From Clostridia bacterium (GTDB taxonomy: Bacteria > Bacillota > Clostridia > TANB77 > UBA1234), in NCBI GenBank assembly GCA_900753975.1, contig CAAEBC010000013.1, positions 1 to 64,000 on the forward strand: a stretch of DNA of 64,000 nucleotides, written 5' to 3'. The notes under the pieces were generated by a model, which saw only the letters and a program-made list of their open reading frames with translations, was not told the origin of the DNA and searched no databases. The stretch's first letter is position 1. Every line of letters starts with the position of its first letter. Of the stretch, positions 51,501-60,316 are shown one piece after another. The position numbers were made by a program, and so were the translations under genes.

Positions 51501-54469
51501 ATAAATATGATGGAAATGAAAAGAAAGTAACTGGATACGAAGTAGTTTCTATTACTAATGACAACGGACTATATAGCTCCGATGATGTAAGTTACAGTGG
51601 AGAGGCGATTGCTAAAGGCACAAATGCAGGAACGTACAAAATGGGATTAAGCAGAGATAAATTCATAAATACTAATGAAAATTTTGCTAACGTAATATTT
51701 GTATTAGAAGAAGACGGCAAGCTTGAAATCGCAAAAAGAGAAGTAACATTAACAAGTGCAACAGATAGTAAGGTATATGACGGAACAGCATTAACTAACA
51801 AAAAGGTTTTGGCGAGTGGAGATGGATTTGTAAAAGGTGAAGGTGCAACGTATGATGTAACAGGAACTATAACAAACGTAGGCGAGACAAAAAATGAATT
51901 TTCTTATACATTAAAAAATAATACTTTTGAAAGTAACTATGACATTACTAAAGAAGAAGGAACACTTGAAATAACACCGGTTACAACAGAAGTTATAGTG
52001 ACAATTACTGGTAAAAATGCAGAATACAAATACGATGGTCAAGAAAAAACAGTAAGTGGATACGATGTTTTAATAAGTGATTCATTATATAAGAAAAATG
52101 ATTTTGAATTTACAGGAACAGCGGAAGTTACTGCTAAAAAGGCATCTGACAAAAATTACAATATGAATTTATCAGAGGCAGACTTTGAAAATAAAAATAA
52201 CAACTTTACTAATGTAATATTTAAAGTTACAGATGGATATTTAAAGATTAATAAGAGAAATGTAACATTAACAAGTGCATCAGCTAGTAAAGTATACGAT
52301 GGAAGAGAATTAACAAGTGGAGATGTTACCGTAACAGGTGACGACTTTGCAAGTGGTGAAGGTGCAACGTATGATGTAACAGGAACTATAACAAATGTAG
52401 GAAGTGTGGAAAATAGTTTTACTTATACACTAAATGAGGGTACTTTAGCAGATAACTATAATATTACAAAAGTAGAGGGAACACTTAAAATTACAGAAAA
52501 GATTCCAAGTGTGACTATATCAGTAACACCGGATTATCCAAATAACGGAAAAGAAGCAGAGCCGGGCGATACTATTTCTTACGATGCAGAAATAAAAAAT
52601 AATGAATCATATAATATAAATGTAAAAATTGATATTGATTCAGATTCTGATTTTGCAGAAACAATTGATACAATAACAGTATATGATAAAGATGGAAATA
52701 AAATTGAAGAAGTTACAAGTATAGATGAAACAATAACAATTCTAGCTGGCGGTACGGTAAAAGTAACGTATAAATCAGAAGTTTCAAGTACACATCCTAT
52801 AAACACTGATTTTAATTCTACAGTAAAAGTTTCTACAGAAACAGGTAAGAAAATTAGTAGTATAACAGTAAACAATGATATAGAAAAATCTGTTGGAGTA
52901 TTTGATGCAACACATAAAGATAAAAATGTTATTTTAATATTGGATTTGTCTGGTAGTATGGATGATAAGACAAAAGATGGCAAAACAACAAAGATAAAAG
53001 CCTTACGTACAGCTACGCAACAATTTGTAGATAAGTTATATAACAGTTCAAAAGAAACAAATACAAAAGTTACTTTAAATGTAATAGGAATTGGAGAGGC
53101 ACATGATGTTTATTATGGTGTGTGGCCTTTGGGATATTCTTATGATTCACCAAGCAAGAGAAATAATAAAGATAAACCAATTCTTTTTGATTCAAGATAT
53201 GGTGACACTGATGCATATTTGATAGATAGCTACATCAATACAAATCAAAATACTTGGATAGCTAGCGATTTTATAGAAAATAGATTGAATGCAGATGGTG
53301 GTACTAATATAGTAGGTGCTCTAAAGTTAGCAAATGGAATTATGGACGGAACATATACTTCTAAAAATGGTATTAGCAATTTCATTACAAATGCAGATAA
53401 TTATGTAGTTATTTTAACTGATGGAGCTAATGGACTAAAATACGATAATTGGGGAAATATTGAAAATAAGCCAATATCTAAAGATAAAGACGGTTTAAAA
53501 TATTCTAAGTCATTAAGAGAATCAGGTGCTGGAATATATGCTGTGTATTTTGAAGGAAATAACGCAGATGAAAATGACATCGGTAAAGCAGATTTAAATA
53601 CTATACTAAATAATGAATATCCACTATATGGAGCTAGCAGCGCAGATTCATTAAATATGGCTTTTGATTCTATTGCAAGTAGTATTAGTAAAACTCAAAG
53701 TAAAGGCGGAGAGATTACAGCTACATTACCTAGTGGTGATAAATCTTTCCTAATAATAGTTACTTGTAAAGAAAATAATGAAGAAAAAACATTGATTACA
53801 GTAAATGAAATATCGGATTTAGAAAAGTATGGCATGGAAATCAGGGGCAATAAACTTATATGGAATATATCTGGAACAAAATATTCTGCATGTGAGGACT
53901 TAAAATTAAAAGTAACTTTAGATAATACTGCAACAGATGGAAAGTCAACAGAGGGTGCATCAAAATTGCTTTCAATTGAGAGTGAAGAAACAACAGTGAT
54001 TGCACCAGTAGTAGACGAAAAGGAAGACATTACTTCTGGCGATGTAGGTACATCTAAAGAAAATAAAACAACAGTTTCTGGTGATACTGAAATCCCAAAT
54101 AATGATGAAGCAAAATCTTCTGAAACAGTATCTGGTGAAGACAAGGTTTTAGATAACAAAGACGTTGAACTTGATAATAACAAAAATGAGCAACAAAATG
54201 AAGAGAAAAACCAAGAAGAAAACGTTGATGGTAAAGAAGAAAACAAAGAAGTCGATAACGAAAACCAAGTTAATGAAGTTGAAGGCAAGCAAAATGAAAA
54301 AGTAGACAACCAAAAAGAAGAAAAAGAAGAAAGTGAAAAAGAAACTAAAGAAGAGCCAAAACTTGAAGAAGATAATAACGAAGAGAAAAAAGAGCCAATG
54401 ATTCTTGAAGAAAAACGAGATGATGATGACTCAAACGACACTAGCGATAGTGACAAAAAAATTGAATAA
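48584..54469 (+). CDS. Giant SLH/MBG/VWA surface protein, 1961 aa
   Basis: The start is the TTG at 48584, since GAGGGAG (48568-48574) precedes it and the upstream ATG lies at the transcript start. Signal peptide to about residue 29 (cut AMPASA-KQ). SLH repeats at about 30-80, 95-150 and 158-210. Then Ig-like domains, a set of three or more MBG/YDG repeats (VYDGRELTSG pattern, about 720-1310), and a VWA domain (about 1455-1690) with the MIDAS DLSGS and TDGAN. The last 150 residues are a Lys/Glu/Asn-rich acidic tail with no sortase motif. It carries more than 20 SGE or SGD tripeptides, chiefly in linkers and MBG repeats. SLH anchors it in the S-layer; MIDAS predicts metal-dependent adhesion. 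Ligand unknown. Confidence 0.9.
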   Translation: MKKAFKVITLLMLVILVVTAFAMPASAKQVFTDLSPEHWCYAKIMDFEKKGYVCGYSDNTFRADRTITRAEYVKIVNNFFGYKPSEKTTSAFKDVNSGDWFMPYVNEAVDRGYIEGFEDGTFRPQDPIRRQEATVILARILKIDKEVYPADHKDGLAQYSDSDEVQEWARVAIHSYSVYNFINGYEDGTLRILRNVTRAETVELLHILEQKVVIDRKPGGGGTKTPTLKPDIDVLVRNLIEVPVENEIAIKEEYTPAIYTKSNWINKKNSNFEKETARNGAFVNITSQTTGSTIHDTVDVISRKEEYKTTKRDEYDNKFFLTDGVYTVTAKATKSGRKDSSTAEREVKIDTVAPIAYGVATTKSGEISHEQSITVSVKDLNLYKTNEISGLDKVAYAWFNADTEERVTSWVALSLVNGQAKVDAPVAYGSYKLGISAIDVAENTFGTKTEFNVKAEDISGDVPTNPSGDVDYDFVKEIESGEETPSGDDIVVIVGNNPPTIEDLILYTSVNELVSGELIGKDIDSGDVLSYELKDEPNYGTANVTGNETTYVSDKTGTYTYTVRVKDNNSGEAIGNVTVYVYDAEVEIPENPSGDEIKYPDLSGDKLIIFTGEEKDMTVTVAPSGEPIKDIKYNWSFKANEEKAKISSGADEEKVTVKGLIPGETKITVKVKVNIEKSNGETETVEIKKEITVVVLSRITIQIPSDSKTYDGTPLKAKNFEVVSGSKALIEGVMASGDQITVGVSGERIDVGSSDAVLESYTILNRNSEDVAKYYVPTFKDGTLTIIAKADEIVIKAISDSKKYDGTVLKNSGYTYTSGVLVSGDILEAVVSGEQLNAGSGDNKVISYKVTRNGVDVTDNYTFGECVDGVLEVTKRKVTLTSASASKVYDGRELTSGDVTVTGDGFVSGEGATYDVTGTITNVGEAKNEFTYTLKDNTSGDNYEITTNTGILKVTPVTEEVVIKVKGNSASGDKYDGNEKKVTGYEVVSITNDNGLYSSDDVSYSGEAIAKGTNAGTYKMGLSRDKFINTNENFANVIFVLEEDGKLEIAKREVTLTSATDSKVYDGTALTNKKVLASGDGFVKGEGATYDVTGTITNVGETKNEFSYTLKNNTFESNYDITKEEGTLEITPVTTEVIVTITGKNAEYKYDGQEKTVSGYDVLISDSLYKKNDFEFTGTAEVTAKKASDKNYNMNLSEADFENKNNNFTNVIFKVTDGYLKINKRNVTLTSASASKVYDGRELTSGDVTVTGDDFASGEGATYDVTGTITNVGSVENSFTYTLNEGTLADNYNITKVEGTLKITEKIPSVTISVTPDYPNNGKEAEPGDTISYDAEIKNNESYNINVKIDIDSDSDFAETIDTITVYDKDGNKIEEVTSIDETITILAGGTVKVTYKSEVSSTHPINTDFNSTVKVSTETGKKISSITVNNDIEKSVGVFDATHKDKNVILILDLSGSMDDKTKDGKTTKIKALRTATQQFVDKLYNSSKETNTKVTLNVIGIGEAHDVYYGVWPLGYSYDSPSKRNNKDKPILFDSRYGDTDAYLIDSYINTNQNTWIASDFIENRLNADGGTNIVGALKLANGIMDGTYTSKNGISNFITNADNYVVILTDGANGLKYDNWGNIENKPISKDKDGLKYSKSLRESGAGIYAVYFEGNNADENDIGKADLNTILNNEYPLYGASSADSLNMAFDSIASSISKTQSKGGEITATLPSGDKSFLIIVTCKENNEEKTLITVNEISDLEKYGMEIRGNKLIWNISGTKYSACEDLKLKVTLDNTATDGKSTEGASKLLSIESEETTVIAPVVDEKEDITSGDVGTSKENKTTVSGDTEIPNNDEAKSSETVSGEDKVLDNKDVELDNNKNEQQNEEKNQEENVDGKEENKEVDNENQVNEVEGKQNEKVDNQKEEKEESEKETKEEPKLEEDNNEEKKEPMILEEKRDDDDSNDTSDSDKKIE

Positions 54470-54496
54470 TTATCGATATTTAAAAGATATCTAAAT

Positions 54497-54550
54497 GAGG
54501 TGCACTTCAAATGTTAGAAAAAATTTAACGTTTGGAGTGTACTTTATTTT
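54497..54550 (+). terminator. Terminator after the giant SLH gene
   Basis: AGGTGCACTTCAAATGTTA pairs with TAACGTTTGGAGTGTACTT (about 54526-54544), imperfect but long, followed by ATTTTT. Confidence 0.82.
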
Positions 54551-54607
54551 TAGGTATCTTTTTTAGGTTATTTGGAAGAAATGTATTTTTATTTTGATAA
54601 TGTCTGA

Positions 54608-54613
54608 TATAAT
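54608..54613 (+). promoter_or_regulatory. Extended -10 box of the FAD oxidoreductase gene
   Basis: TGATATAAT, a TGn-type extended -10 (TATAAT at 54608-54613). No good -35 at 17 nt. A ribosome site GAGGAGG follows at 54632-54638. Confidence 0.6.
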
Positions 54614-54646
54614 GTATGTATAAAAACAAAAGAGGAGGATGTAAAA

Positions 54647-56590
54647 TTGAAAAAGACAGTTGTACTTTGGGTCATAATTGTTATTTTACTTTTATCGAAT
54701 GCATTTTTTGTGTACGAGTATTTTAAAAAAGATAATTCGGTGCCTAACTATCCAAATAGTGAGTCATCTGGAGAAAACAAGAACAACGATAACGAAAAAA
54801 CTTCAGGAGATATATTTTCAACTGTAGTAAAAAATTCTGGTGAATCAATTATAAACGAAGAGCCAACTTTAGATAACAAAGATAAAAACAAAGAGGTAAC
54901 GGCAAAATACGATGTTATAGTATTTGATGCAGAGCCAGAGGGAATTTGTGCTGCAATTTCTGCTGCAAGAAATAATAAAAAAGTTTTATTAGTAGAAAAA
55001 AGAGATGGTCCTGGTGGTCTTATGACTTATGCCATGCTAAATACAATCGACATGAATACAGATCCGAATGGAACACTTTTGAGCCAAGGTATTTTTGAAG
55101 AGTTTTATAAAAAAGTTGGCAACAAGGTTTCTTTTGATGTAAAGACTGCTAAAAAAGCATTTGAAGAAATGCTTGATGCGGAAGAAAATATTACAACAAT
55201 ATACGACGTAGAAGATATACGTATAGGTTCAGACGGTTCAAAGATTGAATATGCTATTATTGATGAAGAAAAATATGTTGCAGATATGTACATAGATTGC
55301 ACACAGGATGCAGATATAACAGTAGCTGCAGGTGGCAAGTATGTAAAAGGTTGGGAAGATATTAACGAAGAAAATCGTTCTATGTCAGCTACTTTAGTAA
55401 TTGCTATGGATAATGTTGATTGGAATAAATGTTGTGAATCAATCAAAAAAGCAAATCTGCCTAACACAGGCTATACATCAGATAGTATCTGGGCATTTGG
55501 AAACATTACTCAAAAGTATGTTCCAAAACAATCTCACATGAGATTAAAAGCTTTAAATATAGGACTTCAAAATGATGGGACTGTTTTAATAAATTCTCTT
55601 CAAGTAATAAACGCAGACATGCTAGATAGTAAAGCAAAAGAAAAAGCTTATGAAAAATGTGTTAAAGAAGCAGAATATGTTGCTAAATTTATAAAAGAAA
55701 ATGTACCAGGTTTTGAAAAGGCTACACTTTCAGGAGTTGCACCAGAGCTATATGTAAGAGAAACGAGACACATAGTTGGTGAGTATAAACTAACTGTAAA
55801 AGATATTTTAGAATCTAAATATTCATATAATGCTATAGGAATGGCAGCATATCCAATAGATGTTCAAACTACAAGCATATATGACTGGGGATATATTATC
55901 GGAAATCCAAAGCAATATTATTTACCAATGGGAATAGTTATTCCAAAAGGTTACACCAATCTTATGACTGTAGGACGTTCTGGTTCTTACACATCAATTG
56001 CAGCTGGTTCTGCTAGAGTCATTCCAACAGGTATGACACTCGCTCAATCTGCTGGCGTTATGGCAGCTGTTTGCATAGACCATAAAATGAACTTGCAAGA
56101 ATTACTTGCAGATTATAATGTTAAAAGAGAAATAACAACAAGACTTACAAATCAAGGAATGTATTTGAAAAAGAACTCTATGCCAGCAGTTGATACAAAT
56201 GGTAGGTATTATGATTTTATGATAGAAATGTGTGAATTAGGACTTTTAAGTTTGGGATATAATAATGAATTTAATCCAAATGAGTTGGTTTCAGAAAGAG
56301 AATTTATATCTCTTACAAAAACTTATTTAAAGAGAAACTTCTTAAAAGAAGAACTTTGGAATACAGACCACATAAATTTACTAGATGCTAGCGAAGAAGC
56401 TGTATCTGCAAATAGAGCAAAGGAAATTATGTATGATATAACTACATACAATATTAAAGACGAAGCTGTGAGAGAAAAAATCGAAGATTACATAGAAAAA
56501 GTTGCACCAGAGGGAAATGAAAAGATGACGTTAGTAAGAGTATATGAAATACTTAGATATCTGAAGGATTTTTTAGTAAAAAATATTTAA
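54647..56590 (+). CDS. Membrane-anchored FAD-dependent oxidoreductase
   Basis: TTG start 8 nt after GAGGAGG. An N-terminal helix (about residues 5-24) anchors it outside, followed by a linker with three SGE/SGD tripeptides. The domain at about 85-500 matches FAD_oxidored (PF12831): DVIVFDAEPEGICAAISAAR with the dinucleotide-binding motif degenerate (D-A-E-P-E-G in place of GxGxxG), then VLLVEKRDGPGGLMTYAML, and VDIDCTQDADITVAAG-like IDCTQDADITVAAGGKYVKG. The last 130 residues are helical and unassigned. 647 aa. Substrate unknown; extracellular flavoproteins of this family are found in anaerobes. Confidence 0.82.
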   Translation: MKKTVVLWVIIVILLLSNAFFVYEYFKKDNSVPNYPNSESSGENKNNDNEKTSGDIFSTVVKNSGESIINEEPTLDNKDKNKEVTAKYDVIVFDAEPEGICAAISAARNNKKVLLVEKRDGPGGLMTYAMLNTIDMNTDPNGTLLSQGIFEEFYKKVGNKVSFDVKTAKKAFEEMLDAEENITTIYDVEDIRIGSDGSKIEYAIIDEEKYVADMYIDCTQDADITVAAGGKYVKGWEDINEENRSMSATLVIAMDNVDWNKCCESIKKANLPNTGYTSDSIWAFGNITQKYVPKQSHMRLKALNIGLQNDGTVLINSLQVINADMLDSKAKEKAYEKCVKEAEYVAKFIKENVPGFEKATLSGVAPELYVRETRHIVGEYKLTVKDILESKYSYNAIGMAAYPIDVQTTSIYDWGYIIGNPKQYYLPMGIVIPKGYTNLMTVGRSGSYTSIAAGSARVIPTGMTLAQSAGVMAAVCIDHKMNLQELLADYNVKREITTRLTNQGMYLKKNSMPAVDTNGRYYDFMIEMCELGLLSLGYNNEFNPNELVSEREFISLTKTYLKRNFLKEELWNTDHINLLDASEEAVSANRAKEIMYDITTYNIKDEAVREKIEDYIEKVAPEGNEKMTLVRVYEILRYLKDFLVKNI

Positions 56591-56597
56591 ATTAATG

Positions 56598-56626
56598 TTT
56601 ACATAAGTTACAAAATCTGGTATAAT
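56598..56626 (+). promoter_or_regulatory. Sigma-A promoter of the SSB-like gene
   Basis: TTTACA (56598-56603), 17-nt spacer and TATAAT (56621-56626). Confidence 0.82.
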
Positions 56627-56666
56627 TATAGAGGGTTACTAAATTATTACGTAAGGAGTGTTTTGA

Positions 56667-57311
56667 ATGATTGAAAACACCAATAGGGAAGTTTTAATTC
56701 CAGAGACAGACGAAGTGTTCTTGGTTGGAGAGTTTATTTATTCCTGTGAAGAAAGTCATAGGAATAACGGAACAATTTTTTATAGGACCGTTTTGAGGAC
56801 AATGCGGAATAGTGGAGAATTTGATTATGTTCCAATAGTCCTAGAAGAAAAGGACAAACTGGTTGCTATGCAAGGTGACACGGTACGTTTGAGGGGCTTA
56901 GTGCTTACACACTATAAGCCTGGAAAATACAAGAATGTTCTCATGTATGTCATGGTGAGGGAGATTGAAAAGGTCCCCTCTAATACACCACATGAGAATG
57001 TGGTGTATCTGGCAGGCGATATGAGTCATTATGTCGAGCCAGATTTAAGAATGACGCCTCTTGGACGACAAATTTGCGACTTTGTTGTCCAAAGAAAGCA
57101 TCGCACACGGGATTATACCTATAACATCTCGTGTGTGGGTTGGGGCAGAACCGCAAAGCTGATTTCCTGCATCGGAAAAGGTAGGAAAATAGCTATCAAA
57201 GGTAGGTTCCAGTCAAGGGTCTATTGGAAAGAAAATGGGGATGAATTGAACAAAATCCCCATTAGAACGCATGAGATTTCGGTAACAAAGCTCTTGAGTA
57301 TTAGAATCTAA
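56667..57311 (+). CDS. SSB-like OB-fold protein of foreign codon use
   Basis: A 214-aa protein. The C-terminal half has LGRQICDFVVQRKHR and GWGRTAKLISCIGKGRKIAI with KGRFQSRVYWKENGD, the OB-fold pattern of single-stranded DNA-binding proteins. The N-terminal half may be a second, diverged OB fold (EVFLVGEFIYSCEESHRN). It lacks the acidic DDDIPF-like tail of replicative SSB. Codon use differs from its neighbours: arginine is mostly AGG with CGG, CGC, CGA and CGT, where neighbours use AGA; GC is higher. It looks acquired, or codon-selected. AAGGAG precedes the ATG. Terminator follows. Confidence 0.72.
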   Translation: MIENTNREVLIPETDEVFLVGEFIYSCEESHRNNGTIFYRTVLRTMRNSGEFDYVPIVLEEKDKLVAMQGDTVRLRGLVLTHYKPGKYKNVLMYVMVREIEKVPSNTPHENVVYLAGDMSHYVEPDLRMTPLGRQICDFVVQRKHRTRDYTYNISCVGWGRTAKLISCIGKGRKIAIKGRFQSRVYWKENGDELNKIPIRTHEISVTKLLSIRI

Positions 57312-57318
57312 ACTTCCC

Positions 57319-57351
57319 AAAAATCGCCGACATTTTGTCGGCGATTTTTTT
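57319..57351 (+). terminator. Terminator after the SSB-like gene
   Basis: AAAAATCGCCGACA / TGTCGGCGATTTTT, 14-bp perfect stem with a 3-nt loop and a T run. Unusually GC-rich for this window. Confidence 0.93.
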
Positions 57352-57352
57352 G

Positions 57353-57381
57353 TTGCTTTTTGATATGTTAAGGTATATAAT
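57353..57381 (+). promoter_or_regulatory. Sigma-A promoter of alaS
   Basis: TTGCTT (57353-57358), 17-nt spacer and TATAAT (57376-57381), directly after the terminator. Confidence 0.8.
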
Positions 57382-57409
57382 ACTCGTATCTGTAAAGAGG
57401 AGGAAAACT

Positions 57410-59170
57410 ATGAAAGCATATGAATTAAGAAGAAAATACATAGAATTTTTTAAAGCACATGGACATAAGGAAATTCCAAGTGCACCAGTTGTACCTGAAA
57501 ACGATCCAACTGTTTTATTTACAACTGCAGGAATGCATCCTCTAGTTCCTTATTTATTAGGTGAGCCTCATCCACAAGGAAAGAGACTTACTGATTATCA
57601 AAAATGTATTAGAACTGGAGATATTGATTCTGTAGGTGATAACAGTCACTTAACATTTTTTGAAATGATGGGTAACTGGTCTTTAGGAGATTATTTTAAG
57701 CATGAATCTATAGAGATGAGCTATAACTTTTTAAAAGATGTTTTAGGTTTTGATATGAATAAAATTTCTGTAACTGTTTTTGCGGGTGAAGATGGAATCC
57801 CAAGAGATGAAGAAGCAGCAGACAGATGGGCAGAAATGGGAATACCAAGAGATAGGATTTATTATTGCTCTAGAGAGCATAACTGGTGGGGACCTGCTGG
57901 AGAAACAGGACCTTGTGGACCAGATACAGAGATTTTCTATGATACGGGTAAGGAAAAATGCAGTGAGCATTGCGACCCAACTTGTAGCTGTGGAAAATAT
58001 CTAGAGATTTGGAATAACGTTTTTATGCAATACAATAAAACAAAAGACGGAAAATACGAACCTTTAAAAGCACCAAACGTAGATACAGGACTTGGATTAG
58101 AGAGAGTTATTGGACTTTTACAAGGCAAGAGCAGTGTATATGACACAGAGCTTTTTGCAGACGTAATTGCTAAAATTAAAGAACTATCTACAGACTATAA
58201 CGTACCAAGTGCACGTATTATAGCAGATCATTTAAGAACATCTATGTTTATGATAGTAGATGGTGTTAGACCAAGTAACGTAGAACAAGGATATGTTTTA
58301 AGAAGACTTCTAAGAAGAGTTATTAGACACATGAGAAAGATAGGATTTAATCCTGATGATATCACAGTATTAATAGATACATTTGTAAAAATCACAACAG
58401 AAATGTATCCAGAAATACCAGCAAATCAAGATACAATAAAAGAAGTAGTTATCGAAGAAAAAAATAAATTCATGAAAACTTTGGAGCACGGCGAAAAAGA
58501 ATTTTCTAAAAACGTAGCCAAAGCAAAAGCAGAAGGAAAAGAAAAACTAGATGGTCAAGTGGTATTTAGATTATATGATACATTTGGTTTTCCTCCTGAA
58601 ATGACAGCAGAGCTTGCCGAAGAAGCTGGACTTAAGATAGACATGGAAGAATTTAACGAACTATTTAAAAAGCATCAAGACTTATCTAGAGCTGGTTCAG
58701 AAGCAAAATTCAAGGGCGGACTTGCTGATCATAGTGAGCAAACAACAGCTTATCATACAGCTACACACTTATTACATAAGGCTCTTCAAATCGTTTTAGG
58801 TGAGCATGCAACACAAAAAGGCTCAAACCTAACAGCTGAAAGACTAAGATTTGACTTTGCAAATCCATGTAAAGTTACTCCAGAGCAACTAAAAGAAGTT
58901 GAAGATATTGTAAATGAACAAATCAAAAGAGATTTACCTGTAACTTGTGAAGAAATGACTTTGGAAGAAGCAAAGGCCTCTGGTGCTACTGGACTTTTTG
59001 CTAATAAATATGGAGAGAAAGTAAAAGTATATACTATTGGAGATTTCAGCAAAGAAATTTGTGGAGGACCTCACGTAGAGAGAACTGGTGGAATGGGTCA
59101 CTTTAAGATATTAAAAGAGGAAGGTGTAGCAGCTGGAATCAGAAGAATTAAAGCTGTACTTGAAAAATAA
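57410..59170 (+). CDS. alaS: Alanine--tRNA ligase, short form
   Basis: Class II synthetase, charges tRNA-Ala. Start at ATG 57410 (MKAYELRRKYIEFFKAHGHK) after GAGGAGG. Catalytic core with TAGMHPLVPYLLGEPHPQGK, the GPCGPDTEIFYD motif and the DTGLGLERVIGLLQG motif. The editing domain has TAYHTATHLLHKAL (HxxxH) and CGGPHVERTGGMGHF. It ends right after EEGVAAGIRRIKAVLEK, at 586 aa, so the C-Ala/DHHA1 domain of the usual 870-880 aa enzyme is missing. Short forms are known in some bacteria; the frame is intact. Confidence 0.93.
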   Translation: MKAYELRRKYIEFFKAHGHKEIPSAPVVPENDPTVLFTTAGMHPLVPYLLGEPHPQGKRLTDYQKCIRTGDIDSVGDNSHLTFFEMMGNWSLGDYFKHESIEMSYNFLKDVLGFDMNKISVTVFAGEDGIPRDEEAADRWAEMGIPRDRIYYCSREHNWWGPAGETGPCGPDTEIFYDTGKEKCSEHCDPTCSCGKYLEIWNNVFMQYNKTKDGKYEPLKAPNVDTGLGLERVIGLLQGKSSVYDTELFADVIAKIKELSTDYNVPSARIIADHLRTSMFMIVDGVRPSNVEQGYVLRRLLRRVIRHMRKIGFNPDDITVLIDTFVKITTEMYPEIPANQDTIKEVVIEEKNKFMKTLEHGEKEFSKNVAKAKAEGKEKLDGQVVFRLYDTFGFPPEMTAELAEEAGLKIDMEEFNELFKKHQDLSRAGSEAKFKGGLADHSEQTTAYHTATHLLHKALQIVLGEHATQKGSNLTAERLRFDFANPCKVTPEQLKEVEDIVNEQIKRDLPVTCEEMTLEEAKASGATGLFANKYGEKVKVYTIGDFSKEICGGPHVERTGGMGHFKILKEEGVAAGIRRIKAVLEK

Positions 59171-59191
59171 TGTTATTTAGGAGGTTTCGAA

Positions 59192-59539
59192 ATGTCAGAT
59201 TGTATTTTTTGTAAGATAGCAAATCACGAAATACCAGCAAAAATAATAGATGAAAATGAGTATGTTATAGCTTTTGAAGATGCATCACCAGTTGCACCAG
59301 TACACGTATTGGTTGTTCCTAAAAAACATATTTCAAATTTTATGGAATTAGATGATGAAAATCTTGAATATGTAAAAGAAATTCACAAAATGATTCAAAA
59401 AGTTGCTAAAGTTAAAAAGGTTGATGAGACTGGTTTTAGAGTGATAACAAATTATGGTGAAGATGGTGGACAAACAGTTATGCATCTACACTATCATATT
59501 ATTGGTGGCAAGAGATTAGGACCTAAAATAGTTCATTAA
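59192..59539 (+). CDS. HIT family (Hint-like) nucleotide hydrolase
   Basis: A 115-aa protein of the histidine triad family, hydrolysing nucleotide phosphoramidates. It starts CIFCKIANHEIPAKIIDENE and has the active site HLHYHIIGGK (HxHxH). Length is normal for Hint. AGGAGG precedes the ATG, 21 nt after alaS. Confidence 0.95.
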   Translation: MSDCIFCKIANHEIPAKIIDENEYVIAFEDASPVAPVHVLVVPKKHISNFMELDDENLEYVKEIHKMIQKVAKVKKVDETGFRVITNYGEDGGQTVMHLHYHIIGGKRLGPKIVH

Positions 59540-59649
59540 TAAAATATAAAAATCATTGTGGGTGGCAATGAGACTTATTATATTGTAGTCTTGTTGCGCC
59601 CTTTTTTCTTGTAACATTCGTTACGAAAATTTCAAAGGTAAGGTGTAAA

Positions 59650-60219
59650 ATGGAAAATATAAATAGTTATTTTAAATTGGCAATGTTTATTCCTATTGGA
59701 ATAGCAGTGTTTATTTCAATATTAATAACTCCGTATTTAAAGTTAGGAAACTATAAGATTGTATGTAAAGCAAGAGAGCAAAACATATATGTAAAAGGTA
59801 ATTTTATTTGGCCTACTCCTGGAGTGACAGGGATATCTTCTTATTTTGGAAGAAGAAAAACTCCAGTAAAAGGAGCTTCTACATTTCATAAAGGGATAGA
59901 TATTTTAGCGTCTCAAGGTACAAATGTTTATGCAACAGCAAGTGGAAAAGTAGTGATAGCGGGATTTAGTGCTTCTGGTGGATATATGTTAAAAATAGAA
60001 CATGAAAATAATTATACGTCGTCGTATTGTCATTTATCGGAAAGATTGTATGTTAAGAATGGCGAATATGTGAGGAGCGGACAAAAAATTGGAACCGTAG
60101 GTCCAAAGTATCTTTCAAATGGAAAATTAAATGGTGCAACAACAGGAGTTCATTTACACTTTGCTATTACCAATAATGGAGAGGCAATAGATCCACTAAA
60201 AATATTAAATATTAGGTAG
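59650..60219 (+). CDS. M23 peptidase (LytM-like), membrane-anchored
   Basis: A 189-aa protein. An N-terminal helix (residues about 9-26) anchors the peptidase outside. The M23 zinc site is visible: FHKGIDI (HxxxD) and GVHLHFAI (HxH), with SYCHLSERLYVKNGEYVRSG between. It likely cleaves peptidoglycan cross-links or acts in wall growth. AAGGTAAGGTG precedes the ATG. Confidence 0.92.
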   Translation: MENINSYFKLAMFIPIGIAVFISILITPYLKLGNYKIVCKAREQNIYVKGNFIWPTPGVTGISSYFGRRKTPVKGASTFHKGIDILASQGTNVYATASGKVVIAGFSASGGYMLKIEHENNYTSSYCHLSERLYVKNGEYVRSGQKIGTVGPKYLSNGKLNGATTGVHLHFAITNNGEAIDPLKILNIR

Positions 60220-60316
60220 CCGTAGGTATTTCATAATGTACAATAAAATTTACGGTATAAGTAAAATAAATTTTACAAAAAGTAACAAAAATTAACTCTC
60301 CGTAATGAGAATGTAA

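Noticed and set aside
53695..54510. Long minus-strand open frame opposite the tail of the giant SLH gene
   Set aside because: It is Ser/Phe-rich because it reads the complement of the Lys/Glu-rich tail; no start site or family resemblance.
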